Below, one piece after another: positions 33,984 to 43,261 of a DNA stretch of 64,000 nt. Made by a program: the position numbers and the translations under genes. Position 1 is the first letter of the stretch. The number at the start of each line of letters is the position of its first letter. The DNA lies in assembly GCF_000374845.1 (NCBI RefSeq), contig NZ_KB895416.1:124001-188000 (forward strand), in the 5' to 3' direction. Below the pieces are notes generated by a model, which ran no database searches, was not told the origin of the DNA, and saw only the letters and a list, made by a program, of their open reading frames with translations. The stretch comes from Paenibacillus terrigena DSM 21567. Its GTDB lineage: Bacteria; Bacillota; Bacilli; Paenibacillales; Paenibacillaceae.

Positions 33984-35297
33984 ATGTTTGTAGATAAAGC
34001 TAGAATATTGGTTAAGGGCGGCGACGGCGGCGATGGACTCGTCTCTTTTCGTCGGGAGAAGTATGTACCGGAAGGTGGACCTTCGGGTGGTGATGGCGGA
34101 CGCGGCGGCGATGTCATTTTCCGCGTAGATGAAGGATTACGCACGTTGATGGATTTTCGTTATCAGCGTCATTTCAAGGGAGATCGTGGGATTAAAGGGC
34201 GCAACAAGAGTATGCATGGTGCGAATGCAGAGCATACCATCGTTCGAATCCCGCCAGGAACCGTTATTATTGATGAAGATACGGAAGAAGTCATCGGGGA
34301 CATGACGCGTCACGGACAGCAGGTTGTAGTAGCCCGCGGTGGACGTGGTGGTCGAGGCAACACGCGATTCGCAACGGTGAATAATCCAGCGCCGGAAATT
34401 GCGGAGAACGGTGAAGAAGGTCAAGAGCGTTACATCGTACTTGAACTGAAAGTCATGGCGGATGTAGGACTAGTTGGATTCCCAAGTGTAGGGAAATCGA
34501 CGTTACTCTCAGTTGTGTCGGGTGCAAAGCCAAAAATCGGTGCGTATCATTTCACGACCATTACACCGAACCTCGGCGTTGTTGATGTTGGGGATGGACG
34601 CAGCTTCGTCATGGCGGATTTGCCAGGTCTGATCGAAGGTGCGCATGAAGGCGTTGGTCTCGGCCATGAATTCTTGCGTCACGTCGAGCGTACACGTGTT
34701 ATTATCCATGTTGTCGATATGGCGGGTTCAGAAGGCCGTGATCCATTCGAGGATTGGGTTAAGATTAATGAAGAATTGGACCTCTATAATACGAAGTTAT
34801 CCGAGCGGCCACAGATTGTAGCTGCGAATAAGATGGATATGCCGGATTCAGCTGACAATCTGGAGGAATTCCGCAAGAAGGTCGCAGAAGTGCGTCCAGA
34901 TATCGAAATTTTGCCGATTTCATCCCTTACAAGACAAGGTATACAAGACCTCTTGTATCGTGCAGCTACGATTCTGGAAGAGATTCCAGAGGCGGTGCTT
35001 GTGGAAGAAGTTGCAGAAGTTGAGGAACGTAAGGTATATCGCTTCGAGAAGACAGAAGAAGCACAGTTTACGATTCGTCGCGAGAACGAGACGTTTGTTG
35101 TTGAGAGTGAAGCTGTAGAACGTATGATGAAACGGATGCAGATGAACTCCCACGATGCGATCCTCCGGTTTGCGCGGACACTTCGCAAGATGGGTATTGA
35201 CGATGAGCTCCGTAAACGCGGTGCGGTTGACGGAACAATCATCCGTATCGGCGATTTCGAGTTCGAGTTTGTTGAAGGAAGCAGTTACTATTATTAA
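33984..35297 (+). CDS. obg: GTPase Obg (CgtA)
   Basis: Obg is an essential GTPase in ribosome assembly and stress signalling. The 437-residue protein has the glycine-rich Obg fold at the N-terminus ([21 protein letters not shown] split by [14 protein letters not shown]), then the G domain with G1 [10 protein letters not shown], the [16 protein letters not shown] switch and NKMD, and a C-terminal OCT domain of about 90 residues. ATG 33984 follows GAGGTGA. It is co-transcribed with spo0B. Confidence 0.98.
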   Translation: MFVDKARILVKGGDGGDGLVSFRREKYVPEGGPSGGDGGRGGDVIFRVDEGLRTLMDFRYQRHFKGDRGIKGRNKSMHGANAEHTIVRIPPGTVIIDEDTEEVIGDMTRHGQQVVVARGGRGGRGNTRFATVNNPAPEIAENGEEGQERYIVLELKVMADVGLVGFPSVGKSTLLSVVSGAKPKIGAYHFTTITPNLGVVDVGDGRSFVMADLPGLIEGAHEGVGLGHEFLRHVERTRVIIHVVDMAGSEGRDPFEDWVKINEELDLYNTKLSERPQIVAANKMDMPDSADNLEEFRKKVAEVRPDIEILPISSLTRQGIQDLLYRAATILEEIPEAVLVEEVAEVEERKVYRFEKTEEAQFTIRRENETFVVESEAVERMMKRMQMNSHDAILRFARTLRKMGIDDELRKRGAVDGTIIRIGDFEFEFVEGSSYYY

Positions 35298-35303
35298 TAT
35301 GAA

Positions 35304-35338
35304 AGCCTCTTCGGTGTTGGACCGAAGGGGCTTTTTTT
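35304..35338 (+). terminator. terminator of spo0B-obg
   Basis: AGCCTCTTCGGT (35304-35315) pairs with ACCGAAGGGGCT (35321-35332), with one G-T pair, followed by seven T. Confidence 0.9.
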
Positions 35339-35422
35339 CGAGTTCATGAACGATGCGATAGATGTTTGGTTTGGTATTTTTTGTACGAGTCCTCGCATTT
35401 TTTTGTATAATGGATTTAACTA

Positions 35423-35451
35423 TTGCTCGGATCACCGATATTCGTTATAAT
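35423..35451 (+). promoter_or_regulatory. sigma-A promoter of pheB-hom-thrB-pheA
   Basis: TTGCTC (35423-35428) and TATAAT (35446-35451) are 17 bases apart. A second TATAAT at 35406-35411 with TTGTAC 19 bases upstream may be an additional start. Confidence 0.6.
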
Positions 35452-35495
35452 GTCCACTATATACGAACGAAAGTCTTCGATAGGAGGACATTGTA

Positions 35496-35933
35496 GTGAG
35501 CGAACGTTTTTTTTTGGTCCGTGAAGATATATTACCTGATGCACTTGTCAAAACCGTGATGGCCAAACAACGATTGGCCGAGGGATCTGCACATACGGTG
35601 AATGAAGCAGCGGAGCAAGTAGGATTAAGCCGCAGTGCTTTTTACAAGTATAAAGACGGGATATTCATGATGAATCAGTTGGATCGCGAACGGATTGTGA
35701 CGATATCGGTTGATCTCGAGCATCGATCAGGTGTGCTGTCCAAAGTGCTCGGACTTGTGGCAGGATTTGAAGGGAACGTACTGACCATTCACCAGACGAT
35801 TCCATTGCAAGGGATGGCGAATGTCGTTATCACAGTGGAGACATCTCGAATGGGGGATCACCTGACAGCGCTGCTCGAAGCATTTCGATCGCATGAAGGT
35901 GTGAAGCGAGCCACCATCATAGGTCAAGGTTAA
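35496..35933 (+). CDS. pheB: ACT domain protein PheB
   Basis: The 145-residue protein has an N-terminal helical part with a helix-turn-helix look (TVNEAAEQVGLSRSAFYKYKDG) and a C-terminal ACT domain (VTISVDLEHRSGVLSKVLGLV, then NVLTIHQTIPLQGMANVVITVE). It belongs to the UPF0735/PheB family next to pheA in Bacillus; a regulatory role in aromatic amino acid synthesis is likely but unproven. The start is GTG 35496 with AGGAGG. hom follows after 27 bases. Confidence 0.9.
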   Translation: MSERFFLVREDILPDALVKTVMAKQRLAEGSAHTVNEAAEQVGLSRSAFYKYKDGIFMMNQLDRERIVTISVDLEHRSGVLSKVLGLVAGFEGNVLTIHQTIPLQGMANVVITVETSRMGDHLTALLEAFRSHEGVKRATIIGQG

Positions 35934-35960
35934 TCGAACGAATAGACAGGAGGAATAGAC

Positions 35961-37247
35961 ATGAAACCGATCAGAGTAGGGCTATTGGGGCTAGGGACTG
36001 TTGGAACAGGTGTAGTCCGTATTGTAGAAGGACATCAGAGTGATTTGCAGAGTCAAGTAGGATCCGAGGTTATTATCGAGAAAGTATTGGTGAAGAATGT
36101 AGACAAATCTCGCAGCATCTCGGTGCCGCATCATAAAATGACTGATAACGCATGGGACATTATTCGTGACCCCGATATTAATATTATTGTTGAAGTGATG
36201 GGCGGCATTGAGACAACGAAAGAATATTTATTAGAGGCACTCGAGCGCGGCAAACATGTTGTAACGGCGAACAAGGACTTAATGGCACTTCATGGACCTG
36301 AGATCTTGGCGAAGGCCAAAGAACATCAATGCGATGTCTTCTATGAAGCTAGCGTAGCCGGGGGTATTCCGATTATTCGCACGTTGTCTGAGGGCTTCTC
36401 CTCGGATCGAATTCTCAAAATTATGGGGATCGTGAACGGTACGACGAACTTTATCCTCACCAAGATGAGTCAAGAGGGTGCATCTTATGCCGATGTGCTT
36501 AAGGAAGCGCAAGAGCTTGGTTATGCCGAAGCGGATCCGACTTCCGATGTTGAAGGTCTAGATGCAGCACGTAAAATGGCGATTTTGGGAACGCTTGGCT
36601 TCCGTGCCAATGTGGCACTCGAAGATGTGTCAGTACGCGGAATTTCCAGTGTATCCAAAGAGGACATCCTCTACGCGAAACGCCTTGGTTATGAAGTGAA
36701 GCTGCTCGGGATCGCTGAGCGTCAGGATGAGCATATCAGCTTAAGCGTTCAACCAACTATGATTCGCAAATCGCATCCGATCGCTTCGGTGAACGGTGTA
36801 TTCAATGCAGTCTATGTCCATGGTGAAGCGGTTGGCGAGACGATGTTCTATGGCGCTGGTGCAGGCGAGATGCCAACAGCTACATCCGTCGTTGCGGATT
36901 TGGTCGCAGTCATTAAGAACTTGAAGCTCGGTGTGAATGGGCAGCAAGCTATAGTTACGTACAAAGAGAAGAAGCTTAAGACGGATGAGCAAATTGAATA
37001 CAAGAACTTCATTCTCTTGCATGTTCAAGATAAAGCAGGCGTACTCGCACGTATTACGCAAGTATTTGCAGAATTCGAAGTTAGCTTAGCATCGGTATTG
37101 CAGCAGCCAAATCCAGATAATCCGGAAGCAGAAATCATTATCATTACGCATGATGCGAGCAAGGCGAGCATGGATAAAGTCTTGAAGCATTTCGAACAGC
37201 TCGATGTGATTCGCAAAATTAAGAGTGTATATCGAGTCGAAGGTTAA
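35961..37247 (+). CDS. hom: Homoserine dehydrogenase
   Basis: Hom reduces aspartate semialdehyde to homoserine, the branch point to threonine and methionine. The 428 residues have an N-terminal NAD(P) site (VGLLGLGTVGTGVVRI), the VVTANKDLMALHG and YEASVAGGIPIIRTL motifs, IMGIVNGTTNFILTKM, and YAEADPTSDVEGLDAARK. A C-terminal ACT domain (LLHVQDKAGVLARITQVFAE) suggests feedback control by threonine. ATG 35961 has AGGAGG. In Bacillus hom, thrC and thrB are adjacent; thrC is not here. Confidence 0.97.
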   Translation: MKPIRVGLLGLGTVGTGVVRIVEGHQSDLQSQVGSEVIIEKVLVKNVDKSRSISVPHHKMTDNAWDIIRDPDINIIVEVMGGIETTKEYLLEALERGKHVVTANKDLMALHGPEILAKAKEHQCDVFYEASVAGGIPIIRTLSEGFSSDRILKIMGIVNGTTNFILTKMSQEGASYADVLKEAQELGYAEADPTSDVEGLDAARKMAILGTLGFRANVALEDVSVRGISSVSKEDILYAKRLGYEVKLLGIAERQDEHISLSVQPTMIRKSHPIASVNGVFNAVYVHGEAVGETMFYGAGAGEMPTATSVVADLVAVIKNLKLGVNGQQAIVTYKEKKLKTDEQIEYKNFILLHVQDKAGVLARITQVFAEFEVSLASVLQQPNPDNPEAEIIIITHDASKASMDKVLKHFEQLDVIRKIKSVYRVEG

Positions 37248-37283
37248 TTAAGAACTTGCAAGCAAGCTAGAAGGAGAAAGAAA

Positions 37284-38246
37284 ATGAACGCTTACGAACG
37301 TGTAATTGTCAAAGTGCCTGCCAGTACAGCGAACTTGGGACCGGGGTTCGATACACTGGGGATGGCGTTACAGCTATATTCCTACATCGAAATGTCTGCA
37401 GCGGAAGAGACCTCAATTACTTTATATGGGGAAGAACTCGGCGGGATTCCGACCGACAAACGTAATTTAATCTATAAAGTCGCGCAAATGGTATTCGAAG
37501 ATGCAGGGGTCTCGGTTCCTGAGCTGCGAATCTCTATGTACAGCGATATTCCACTGACACGTGGACTCGGGAGCAGTGCATCCGCCATTATTGGCGGGAT
37601 GTTCGCTGCGAATGCGCTGATCGGCTATGCGCTGCCGCAGGAACGAATCTTCACGCTGGCTACAGCGCTGGAGAAGCATCCGGATAATGTTGGGGCATCA
37701 TTATATGGTGGGATTATTGCCGCGACATGGGATGGAACACAGGCCCATCACATCCGTCTCACGCCGAGTTCTCATCTAACCACGCTTGTTGCAATCCCTC
37801 AGTTCCAACTTGCGACAGAGAAAGCACGGAACATTCTCCCGCAGCAGTTCTCGATGGGGGATGCGATCTTTAATGTGAGTCATTCTTCACTGCTTGTCGC
37901 AGCGCTCGCAACAGAGAATTTCGGAATGATTCGACATGCGATGCGGGACCGTATCCACCAGCCTTATCGGGCTTCCCTAATCCCGGGTATGAGCGAGATT
38001 CTGGACAAGGCAGCCGACTATGGTGCGCTTGGCGTTGCACTTAGTGGTGCTGGACCGACACTTATTGCGCTCGTGGATGAACGCGAGTCACGCGAGGAAC
38101 AATTAGAGCAATTTTTGATGGATACATTGAACCGTGAACAGATTACCGCTTCGACCCTGTGGTTGAAACCAAGTACTGAAGGTGCTGTTGCACTTCCAGA
38201 TATCGAGGGCCGAATGTTCATGGACGTTGTTAAAGGAGACATGTAA
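37284..38246 (+). CDS. thrB: Homoserine kinase
   Basis: ThrB phosphorylates homoserine for threonine synthesis. It is a GHMP kinase of 320 residues with the N-terminal VKVPASTANLGPGFDTLGMAL, the phosphate-binding motif PLTRGLGSSASAIIGG, and the C-terminal GVALSGAGPTLIAL. ATG 37284 follows AGAAGGAGA. It lies 36 bases after hom and two bases before pheA. Confidence 0.97.
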   Translation: MNAYERVIVKVPASTANLGPGFDTLGMALQLYSYIEMSAAEETSITLYGEELGGIPTDKRNLIYKVAQMVFEDAGVSVPELRISMYSDIPLTRGLGSSASAIIGGMFAANALIGYALPQERIFTLATALEKHPDNVGASLYGGIIAATWDGTQAHHIRLTPSSHLTTLVAIPQFQLATEKARNILPQQFSMGDAIFNVSHSSLLVAALATENFGMIRHAMRDRIHQPYRASLIPGMSEILDKAADYGALGVALSGAGPTLIALVDERESREEQLEQFLMDTLNREQITASTLWLKPSTEGAVALPDIEGRMFMDVVKGDM

Positions 38247-38248
38247 GG

Positions 38249-39130
38249 ATGGTTCGTATTGCATTGTTACCCCAGGGATCGGTATCCCATGAAGCTGCGG
38301 CCTACATTTTTCGGGGAGAGCCCGTGGAAATGGTGCATCACAGATTGATTTCGGATGTATTCATGTCTACAGTTGAAGGCAAGACCGATTATAGTGTGAT
38401 CCCGATTGAGAATACGATTGAGGGCTCTGTGAGTCTACATATGGACTGGCTCGTGCATGAAGTCGATCTGCCGATTCAAGCCGAATGGGTCTATCCATCG
38501 ATTCAGAATTTGATCGGAAGACGGGATGAATTGGAACGAAATGCGGATGGATCACTGAACTACAGTCAAATTCGTAAAGTGATGTCGCACCCGGTTGCCA
38601 TTGCCCAATGCCGTAATTTCCTTCGCGAATATTTACCGCATGCGGAGCTCGAACATCTCAGCAGTACAGCAGAAGCGGTAAAGCAGGTGAAAGAGCATCC
38701 GGGCGAAGGAATGGCGGCGATCGGCACAACGCTCGGGGCAGCTAGCCAAGGTCTCGATATTCTGGCTCCGCAGGTAACGGACCATCAGAACAATTTTACT
38801 CGTTTCTTGCTTGTCGGTCCGAAGACGGCGCCCATCGCACCTTCAGATCAAGTGAAGACGAGTATTCTGATCACGCCACCGCAAGATTATTCTGGTGCCT
38901 TGTATCAGATTTTATCGGCATTTGCTTGGCGCCGAATCAATTTGTCACGGATTGAATCACGGCCGACCAAGAAACAGTTAGGCAATTATTATTTCTATAT
39001 TGATGTTCTGGCTTCGATGGATTCGGTTCTGCTGCCTGCAGCGATTGCTGAAATTGAGGCGATTGGCTCGCAAGTTCGCGTGCTCGGATGCTACCCAAGT
39101 TATGCGTTTGACACGACTTATACGTCATAA
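38249..39130 (+). CDS. pheA: Prephenate dehydratase
   Basis: PheA converts prephenate to phenylpyruvate in phenylalanine synthesis. The 293 residues have the dehydratase domain (IALLPQGSVSHEAAAYIF, VIPIENTIEGSV, and the NNFTRFLLVG motif with the key Thr-Arg pair) and a C-terminal ACT domain. The ACT domain has the phenylalanine-binding ESRP motif in SRIESRPTKKQLGNYYFYID. ATG 38249 has AAAGGAG ten bases before. It ends the pheB-hom-thrB-pheA operon. Confidence 0.97.
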   Translation: MVRIALLPQGSVSHEAAAYIFRGEPVEMVHHRLISDVFMSTVEGKTDYSVIPIENTIEGSVSLHMDWLVHEVDLPIQAEWVYPSIQNLIGRRDELERNADGSLNYSQIRKVMSHPVAIAQCRNFLREYLPHAELEHLSSTAEAVKQVKEHPGEGMAAIGTTLGAASQGLDILAPQVTDHQNNFTRFLLVGPKTAPIAPSDQVKTSILITPPQDYSGALYQILSAFAWRRINLSRIESRPTKKQLGNYYFYIDVLASMDSVLLPAAIAEIEAIGSQVRVLGCYPSYAFDTTYTS

Positions 39131-39161
39131 TCAGACTTCTCAATAACCAAAGGACTCTTAT

Positions 39162-39209
39162 AATTCCTCGAATCTTCGCGAGCGGCGAAGACTCGGGGAA
39201 TTTTTTTGT
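39162..39209 (+). terminator. terminator of the pheB-hom-thrB-pheA operon
   Basis: An 18-base arm at 39162-39179 (AATTCCTCGAATCTTCGC) pairs with 39185-39202 with two mismatches or wobble pairs, followed by seven T. Confidence 0.9.
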
Positions 39210-39350
39210 GTGAGGGGATGTCAAATGCCCAGATATTGCATAGGATGTATTAATTGGTTCCGGGCTCTTGTACTGTGTTAGGAACTTTGTAGTGAAATGC
39301 AGACGGTTGGGGCTCATTCTCCGCTAAAAAAATGTAGGAGGTTCTTACGC

Positions 39351-40643
39351 GTGAAAATTCACATTGTAAAAAAAGGGGATACGCTCTACACCATAGCAAC
39401 CAAATATGAAGTACCCCTTCAAAAACTGATTGATGCAAACCCCAATTTGAAGGATCCGAATAAGCTTGAAGTCGGGATGAAAATCAAAATCCCTGTGGAA
39501 GCAAAACCGGTGAAACCAGAATATGAAATGATGCATAAACACGATGTGAAGAAAGGCGATACATTGTGGAAGTTAGCAAAAGCATGGGGGATTCCGCTGC
39601 AAGATATGCTAATGGCGAATCCGCAATTAAAGGATCCGAATACGTTATCGGTCGGGGAGGTCGTGTACATTCCAAAGGTAACGGGAGGAATGCCGCCACT
39701 GGACCCGCACATGATGCCACCGATGGACTCGCACATGATGCCGATGCATGACGGGGGTATGAACGTATCTCCTCCCGTCAATAATGCCTTCCCAGGCGTC
39801 TCTCAGGCTATGCATGAGGCTCATCACAAACATCATCACGATGGTATGCATCACCATGGTATGCATCACGATGGTATGCATCATGATGGTATGCATCACC
39901 ATGGTATGCATCATGACGGTAAGCATATGGGCGGCGAGAATTTACCGCATTACCAGGTGCATCAGATGCATCATCAGCCGGTATATACAATGCCGACGAA
40001 TAATTGCGGTTGCAATACCTTGTCAACGCATATGCCTTATGACATGCACAAAGGCCACCCAGGGGACGGCATGTCAGAGGACTTATTCGCTCAATTCCAA
40101 GTCCCTGCGACAGAAGCGATATCGCTCTATGACTTGCCGCAAGTGCCACAGGTGAGTACATCTGCGAATTGGGGCGGTATGCCGCAAGGTGGGGTCGATG
40201 GTTATCCAATGCCATACGGCATGAATCCTTATGGTATGATGGACCCTTACGGAATGCAGATGGACCCTTACGGTATGCAAATGCATCCATACGGTCATCC
40301 AGGAGCGGGGTATGGCATGCCAGGAATGCCATTCAATCCTTACGGTATGCCTTACGGAACCGACATGTACGGTTCACAGTTTCAACCACTAAGCTCGATG
40401 GATCATATGTCAGGGCATTGCGGATGTCACCCTCGAGAGGATGAGGTTGCGCCTGAGGCAACCTCAGCTGCAGCTCCAGCTCCAGCGAAGACGGAACCTG
40501 CGAAGCAGAGCAGTACGAAATCTTCCGAGAGCCGATCCTCGTCCAAAGGGAAGGCACGCACTTCTTCGAAGAAATCGAGCAGCAGCTCACGCCGGCAAGT
40601 GAAGCCTAGGAAATCGCGCAGTATGCCTTGGATTAACGGTTAA
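39351..40643 (+). CDS. safA: SafA-like spore coat assembly protein with two LysM domains
   Basis: The 430-residue protein begins with two LysM domains (MKIHIVKKGDTLYTIATKY, then HDVKKGDTLWKLAKAWGIP), which bind peptidoglycan or the spore cortex. The middle is Met/His/Pro/Gly-rich, with five MHHxG units and PYGM repeats; the C-terminus is Ser/Lys/Arg-rich (SSSSSRRQVKPRKSRS). In Bacillus SafA has one LysM and directs inner coat assembly with SpoVID. Location downstream of pheA is like that of safA, though the nad/nifS genes found between them in B. subtilis are absent. The start is GTG 39351 with AGGAGG. Assignment to SafA rather than another LysM coat protein is probable. Confidence 0.75.
   Translation: MKIHIVKKGDTLYTIATKYEVPLQKLIDANPNLKDPNKLEVGMKIKIPVEAKPVKPEYEMMHKHDVKKGDTLWKLAKAWGIPLQDMLMANPQLKDPNTLSVGEVVYIPKVTGGMPPLDPHMMPPMDSHMMPMHDGGMNVSPPVNNAFPGVSQAMHEAHHKHHHDGMHHHGMHHDGMHHDGMHHHGMHHDGKHMGGENLPHYQVHQMHHQPVYTMPTNNCGCNTLSTHMPYDMHKGHPGDGMSEDLFAQFQVPATEAISLYDLPQVPQVSTSANWGGMPQGGVDGYPMPYGMNPYGMMDPYGMQMDPYGMQMHPYGHPGAGYGMPGMPFNPYGMPYGTDMYGSQFQPLSSMDHMSGHCGCHPREDEVAPEATSAAAPAPAKTEPAKQSSTKSSESRSSSKGKARTSSKKSSSSSRRQVKPRKSRSMPWING
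39846..39920 (+). repeat. five 15-bp in-frame tandem repeats (MHHxG)
   Basis: Five units of 15 bases start at 39846, 39861, 39876, 39891 and 39906, each coding Met-His-His-(His/Asp)-Gly. They differ only at third positions and at the CAT/GAT codon. Partial units extend the His-rich stretch on both sides. The near identity at the DNA level suggests recent slippage expansion. Confidence 0.9.
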
Positions 40644-40659
40644 TTCATGCCCATTATGG

Positions 40660-40692
40660 AGTCACCCTTAGAGTGAATAAGGGTGACTTTTC
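40660..40692 (+). terminator. terminator of the safA-like gene
   Basis: AGTCACCCTT (40660-40669) pairs perfectly with AAGGGTGACT (40679-40688), followed by TTT. Confidence 0.85.
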
Positions 40693-40712
40693 TATTTTAC
40701 AACTAGGTGATC

Positions 40713-40742
40713 GTATAAATCGATGGTTCCATGGCTACACTA
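40713..40742 (+). promoter_or_regulatory. possible sigma-G promoter of bofC
   Basis: GTATA (40713-40717) fits the -35 GHATR and lies exactly 18 bases from TACACTA (40736-40742), which matches CATWHTA at 5 of 7. bofC is a sigma-G gene in Bacillus, and the site is 30 bases before its start. Confidence 0.4.
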
Positions 40743-40771
40743 GGGGAAAATTAGGATAGAAGGGGATTATC

Positions 40772-41383
40772 GTGAATTTGATGAATAGTTGGAAACAAAT
40801 CAAAAAGCGTCTGCGTCGAATCAAACGTCCCTTATTATCGCTCGGTCTGCTCGTATTGCTGATTATGCTGCTTGCTATCGGTTATCATACATCTGCTACG
40901 GGATCGTCAGATCCTGTGATCGCGAAACTTCGAGAGGAAGGTCAGGATCGAGAAGTTTATTTGACTCGTACCTATGTATGTGGTCAAGAGCAGTTAAACC
41001 TTGGGACGATGAGTGCGAATGCGATTATTGAATTGATGCTGCGTCACCCGGAATGGAGTGGGAAGACGGATGAAGCAGGCAAGATATGGATAACAGAAGA
41101 AATTGAGGATTTATCAGCAACATGCAAGAAGAATGGGTACATTAGTGTAGATAAGAATGGGAATTTAACACTCTATGATGGACCTCCAAAAGAAGAAAAA
41201 GTTATGAGAACATTTTTTCAGGTCGATATTGATTCCATGGAAAGTTCGCTTCCAAAATCGGTCTTAGACCAACTGCACCAAGGAATTCGCGTAAGCGATG
41301 TGGACGAGTACCATAGTGTTCTGTCTACATTTAGTGATTATGCCATGGAGCAATCTGAGAAAGTTATGAAACGAAAATCGTAA
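40772..41383 (+). CDS. bofC: BofC, inhibitor of intercompartmental signalling
   Basis: In Bacillus BofC is made in the forespore and restrains SpoIVB, which triggers pro-sigma-K processing by SpoIVFB. The 203-residue protein has a basic N-terminus and one membrane or signal helix (LLSLGLLVLLIMLLAIGY) followed by an extracytoplasmic part. The C-domain shows IEDLSATCKKNGYISVDKNG and LTLYDGPPKEEKVMRTFFQ, typical for BofC. It lies just before ruvC-ruvA, where bofC also lies in Bacillus. The start is GTG 40772 after AGAAGGGGA. Confidence 0.86.
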   Translation: MNLMNSWKQIKKRLRRIKRPLLSLGLLVLLIMLLAIGYHTSATGSSDPVIAKLREEGQDREVYLTRTYVCGQEQLNLGTMSANAIIELMLRHPEWSGKTDEAGKIWITEEIEDLSATCKKNGYISVDKNGNLTLYDGPPKEEKVMRTFFQVDIDSMESSLPKSVLDQLHQGIRVSDVDEYHSVLSTFSDYAMEQSEKVMKRKS

Positions 41384-41401
41384 TTGAACGTATTAGATAT
41401 G

Positions 41402-41434
41402 AAGATGGGCGTGAATAACGTCCTTCTTTTTTTT
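41402..41434 (+). terminator. terminator of bofC
   Basis: AAGATGGGCGT (41402-41412) pairs with ACGTCCTTCTT (41418-41428) around a five-base loop, with one A/T region mismatch, and an eight-T run follows. Confidence 0.85.
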
Positions 41435-41493
41435 GGAATGATATAAACAAAGCAGCATGTTCAGACAGTTAGATTGTGATGGAGGTTGATCGG

Positions 41494-42636
41494 ATGGATT
41501 TGGTAATACAATTGGTAATTATTCTAGTATGTACGAAGCTGGCGGGGGACTTAACTGTGAAGCTGGGCCAGCCTGCCGTGTTGGGGAAATTAATCATAGG
41601 TATTATTATTGGGCCTGCACTTCTAGGCTGGATTCAGAACGGGGATTTGATCAAAGAGCTGGCACAGATTGGTGTACTCTTATTGATGTTCATTGCGGGA
41701 CTTGAGACAGATCTGGTTCAATTGCGTAAAAATTGGAAGTCTGCCTTCGCTGTAGCACTCGGTGGAATTATTTTACCGTTTATCGGAGGGTATAGTGCAA
41801 GTTTGTTCTTTGGACTTAGCAATAATTATTCCTTGTTTATGGGGTTATTGCTCTGTGCGACTTCGGTGAGTATTTCTGTACAGACATTGAAAGATATGAA
41901 TCAATTGAGTACACGTGAAGGGACGACCATTCTCGGCGCGGCCGTTGTTGACGATGTCTTGGTTGTGATATTGCTTGCTTTTATGATGAGTTTGCTCGGC
42001 GGTGGTGCCGACGTAAGTCTTGGCATGGTTATCGGGAAAAAAGTTCTGTTCTTCGCCGGCGCTGCTGTGCTTGGAATCTTTGCTGTACCTTGGATTATGA
42101 AAATATTCGCGCCGCTTCGCGTAACGGAAGCGCTCATCAGCGGTGCATTGATTATATGCTTTGGATTCTCTTATTTGGCGGAATGGCTTGGTGTTGCTGG
42201 AATCATCGGTGCATTTGCTGCAGGGATCGCGATCTCACAGACCCCATATAAGCATGATGTCGAACATCGTTTAGAGCCGATTGCATATGCGATTTTTGTC
42301 CCTATTTTCTTCGTCAGTGTTGGGCTGGATGTCAACTTTGATGGTGTCGGCAGTCAACTTTGGTTCATTATCGTCTTTACAATTGTTGCGATTATTACCA
42401 AATTGATTGGTTCGGGACTTGGGGCGCGTCTTACAGGATTTGATCTCCGTTCATCGATCGGGATCGGTTCGGGGATGGTCTCGCGCGGTGAAGTGGCGCT
42501 CATCATTGCGACGACCGGATTGTCATCAGGCTTACTGGCGCAAGAGTATTTTACACCGCTTGTTATCGTTGTGATTCTGACGACATTGGTAACGCCGCCG
42601 ATGCTTAAATTGTCGTTCCAGTCGAAGTCGAAATAG
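41494..42636 (+). CDS. CPA2-type cation:proton antiporter
   Basis: The 380-residue protein has eleven to twelve hydrophobic helices and the CPA2/Kef/NapA signatures: LGQPAVLGKLIIGIIIGPALLG at the start, FIAGLETDL, ATSVSISVQTLKDM, AAVVDDVLVVILL with the paired acidic residues, and GIGSGMVSRGEVALIIATTGL. It exchanges Na+ or K+ for protons across the membrane. No C-terminal TrkA-N/RCK domain is present, so it is of the short form. The start is ATG 41494, after GGAGG. It stands alone between terminator-bounded bofC and the ruv promoter. Ion specificity cannot be read from the sequence. Confidence 0.88.
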   Translation: MDLVIQLVIILVCTKLAGDLTVKLGQPAVLGKLIIGIIIGPALLGWIQNGDLIKELAQIGVLLLMFIAGLETDLVQLRKNWKSAFAVALGGIILPFIGGYSASLFFGLSNNYSLFMGLLLCATSVSISVQTLKDMNQLSTREGTTILGAAVVDDVLVVILLAFMMSLLGGGADVSLGMVIGKKVLFFAGAAVLGIFAVPWIMKIFAPLRVTEALISGALIICFGFSYLAEWLGVAGIIGAFAAGIAISQTPYKHDVEHRLEPIAYAIFVPIFFVSVGLDVNFDGVGSQLWFIIVFTIVAIITKLIGSGLGARLTGFDLRSSIGIGSGMVSRGEVALIIATTGLSSGLLAQEYFTPLVIVVILTTLVTPPMLKLSFQSKSK

Positions 42637-42698
42637 AGTTCAGATTGGTACGGTATCCATAAGGTCTAAATATTAAAGTTCTCTTCCTCATCAACATT

Positions 42699-42707
42699 TG
42701 TTATAAT
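42699..42707 (+). promoter_or_regulatory. extended -10 promoter of ruvC
   Basis: TATAAT (42702-42707) is preceded by TGT, an extended -10. The -35 (TTCTCT, 17 bases upstream) is poor. It would drive ruvC-ruvA and perhaps ruvB. Confidence 0.5.
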
Positions 42708-42754
42708 GAAGTGGATACATATGTTCGCTTCATTGGATGAGGGAGAGATTTTTT

Positions 42755-43261
42755 TTGCGTATTTTGGGAATTGACCCGGGGATTGCGATCGTCGGTTTTG
42801 GCTTTATTGATAAAGATGGGAGCAAGCTTACCCCTGTTCAGTATGGGTGTATTCAGACAGAGGCGCATACACCTACGGAGGAGCGTCTGCTGCAGGTCTA
42901 TGAAGCAACATTGCAGTTGATTGATAAATATAAACCAGATGCGATGGCACTGGAGAGGTTGTTCTTCAATCGGAACGTTACGACAGCCTTTACCGTAGGG
43001 CAGGCGCGAGGGGTTCAGATTCTTGCTGCTGTGCAGCGCGGGATTCCTGTTGCGGAGTACACACCGCTGCAAGTGAAACAAGCTGTGGTCGGATATGGAA
43101 AGGCAGAGAAGAAGCAGGTGCAGGAGATGGTTCGCATGTTCCTCAAGCTGAAGGCCATTCCGAAGCCGGATGATGTGGCGGATGCGCTTGCGGTCGCTGT
43201 ATGCCACGCCCATTCTAGTACATTAAATAATAAAATAGCCGAGGTATTGCGAAATGATTGA
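42755..43261 (+). CDS. ruvC: Holliday junction endonuclease RuvC
   Basis: RuvC resolves Holliday junctions. The 168-residue protein begins [16 protein letters not shown], with the first catalytic Asp, and has [14 protein letters not shown] with the catalytic Glu and [18 protein letters not shown] with the C-terminal acidic pair. The start TTG 42755 follows GAGGGAGAG. RuvC is absent from B. subtilis, which uses RecU, though it is present in Paenibacillus. Its end overlaps ruvA by eight bases. Confidence 0.95.
   Translation: MRILGIDPGIAIVGFGFIDKDGSKLTPVQYGCIQTEAHTPTEERLLQVYEATLQLIDKYKPDAMALERLFFNRNVTTAFTVGQARGVQILAAVQRGIPVAEYTPLQVKQAVVGYGKAEKKQVQEMVRMFLKLKAIPKPDDVADALAVAVCHAHSSTLNNKIAEVLRND

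Noticed and set aside
39810-39935. Short tandem repeats as a possible CRISPR array
   Set aside because: The 15-bp units have no spacers and lie in frame in a coding sequence, coding for MHHxG.
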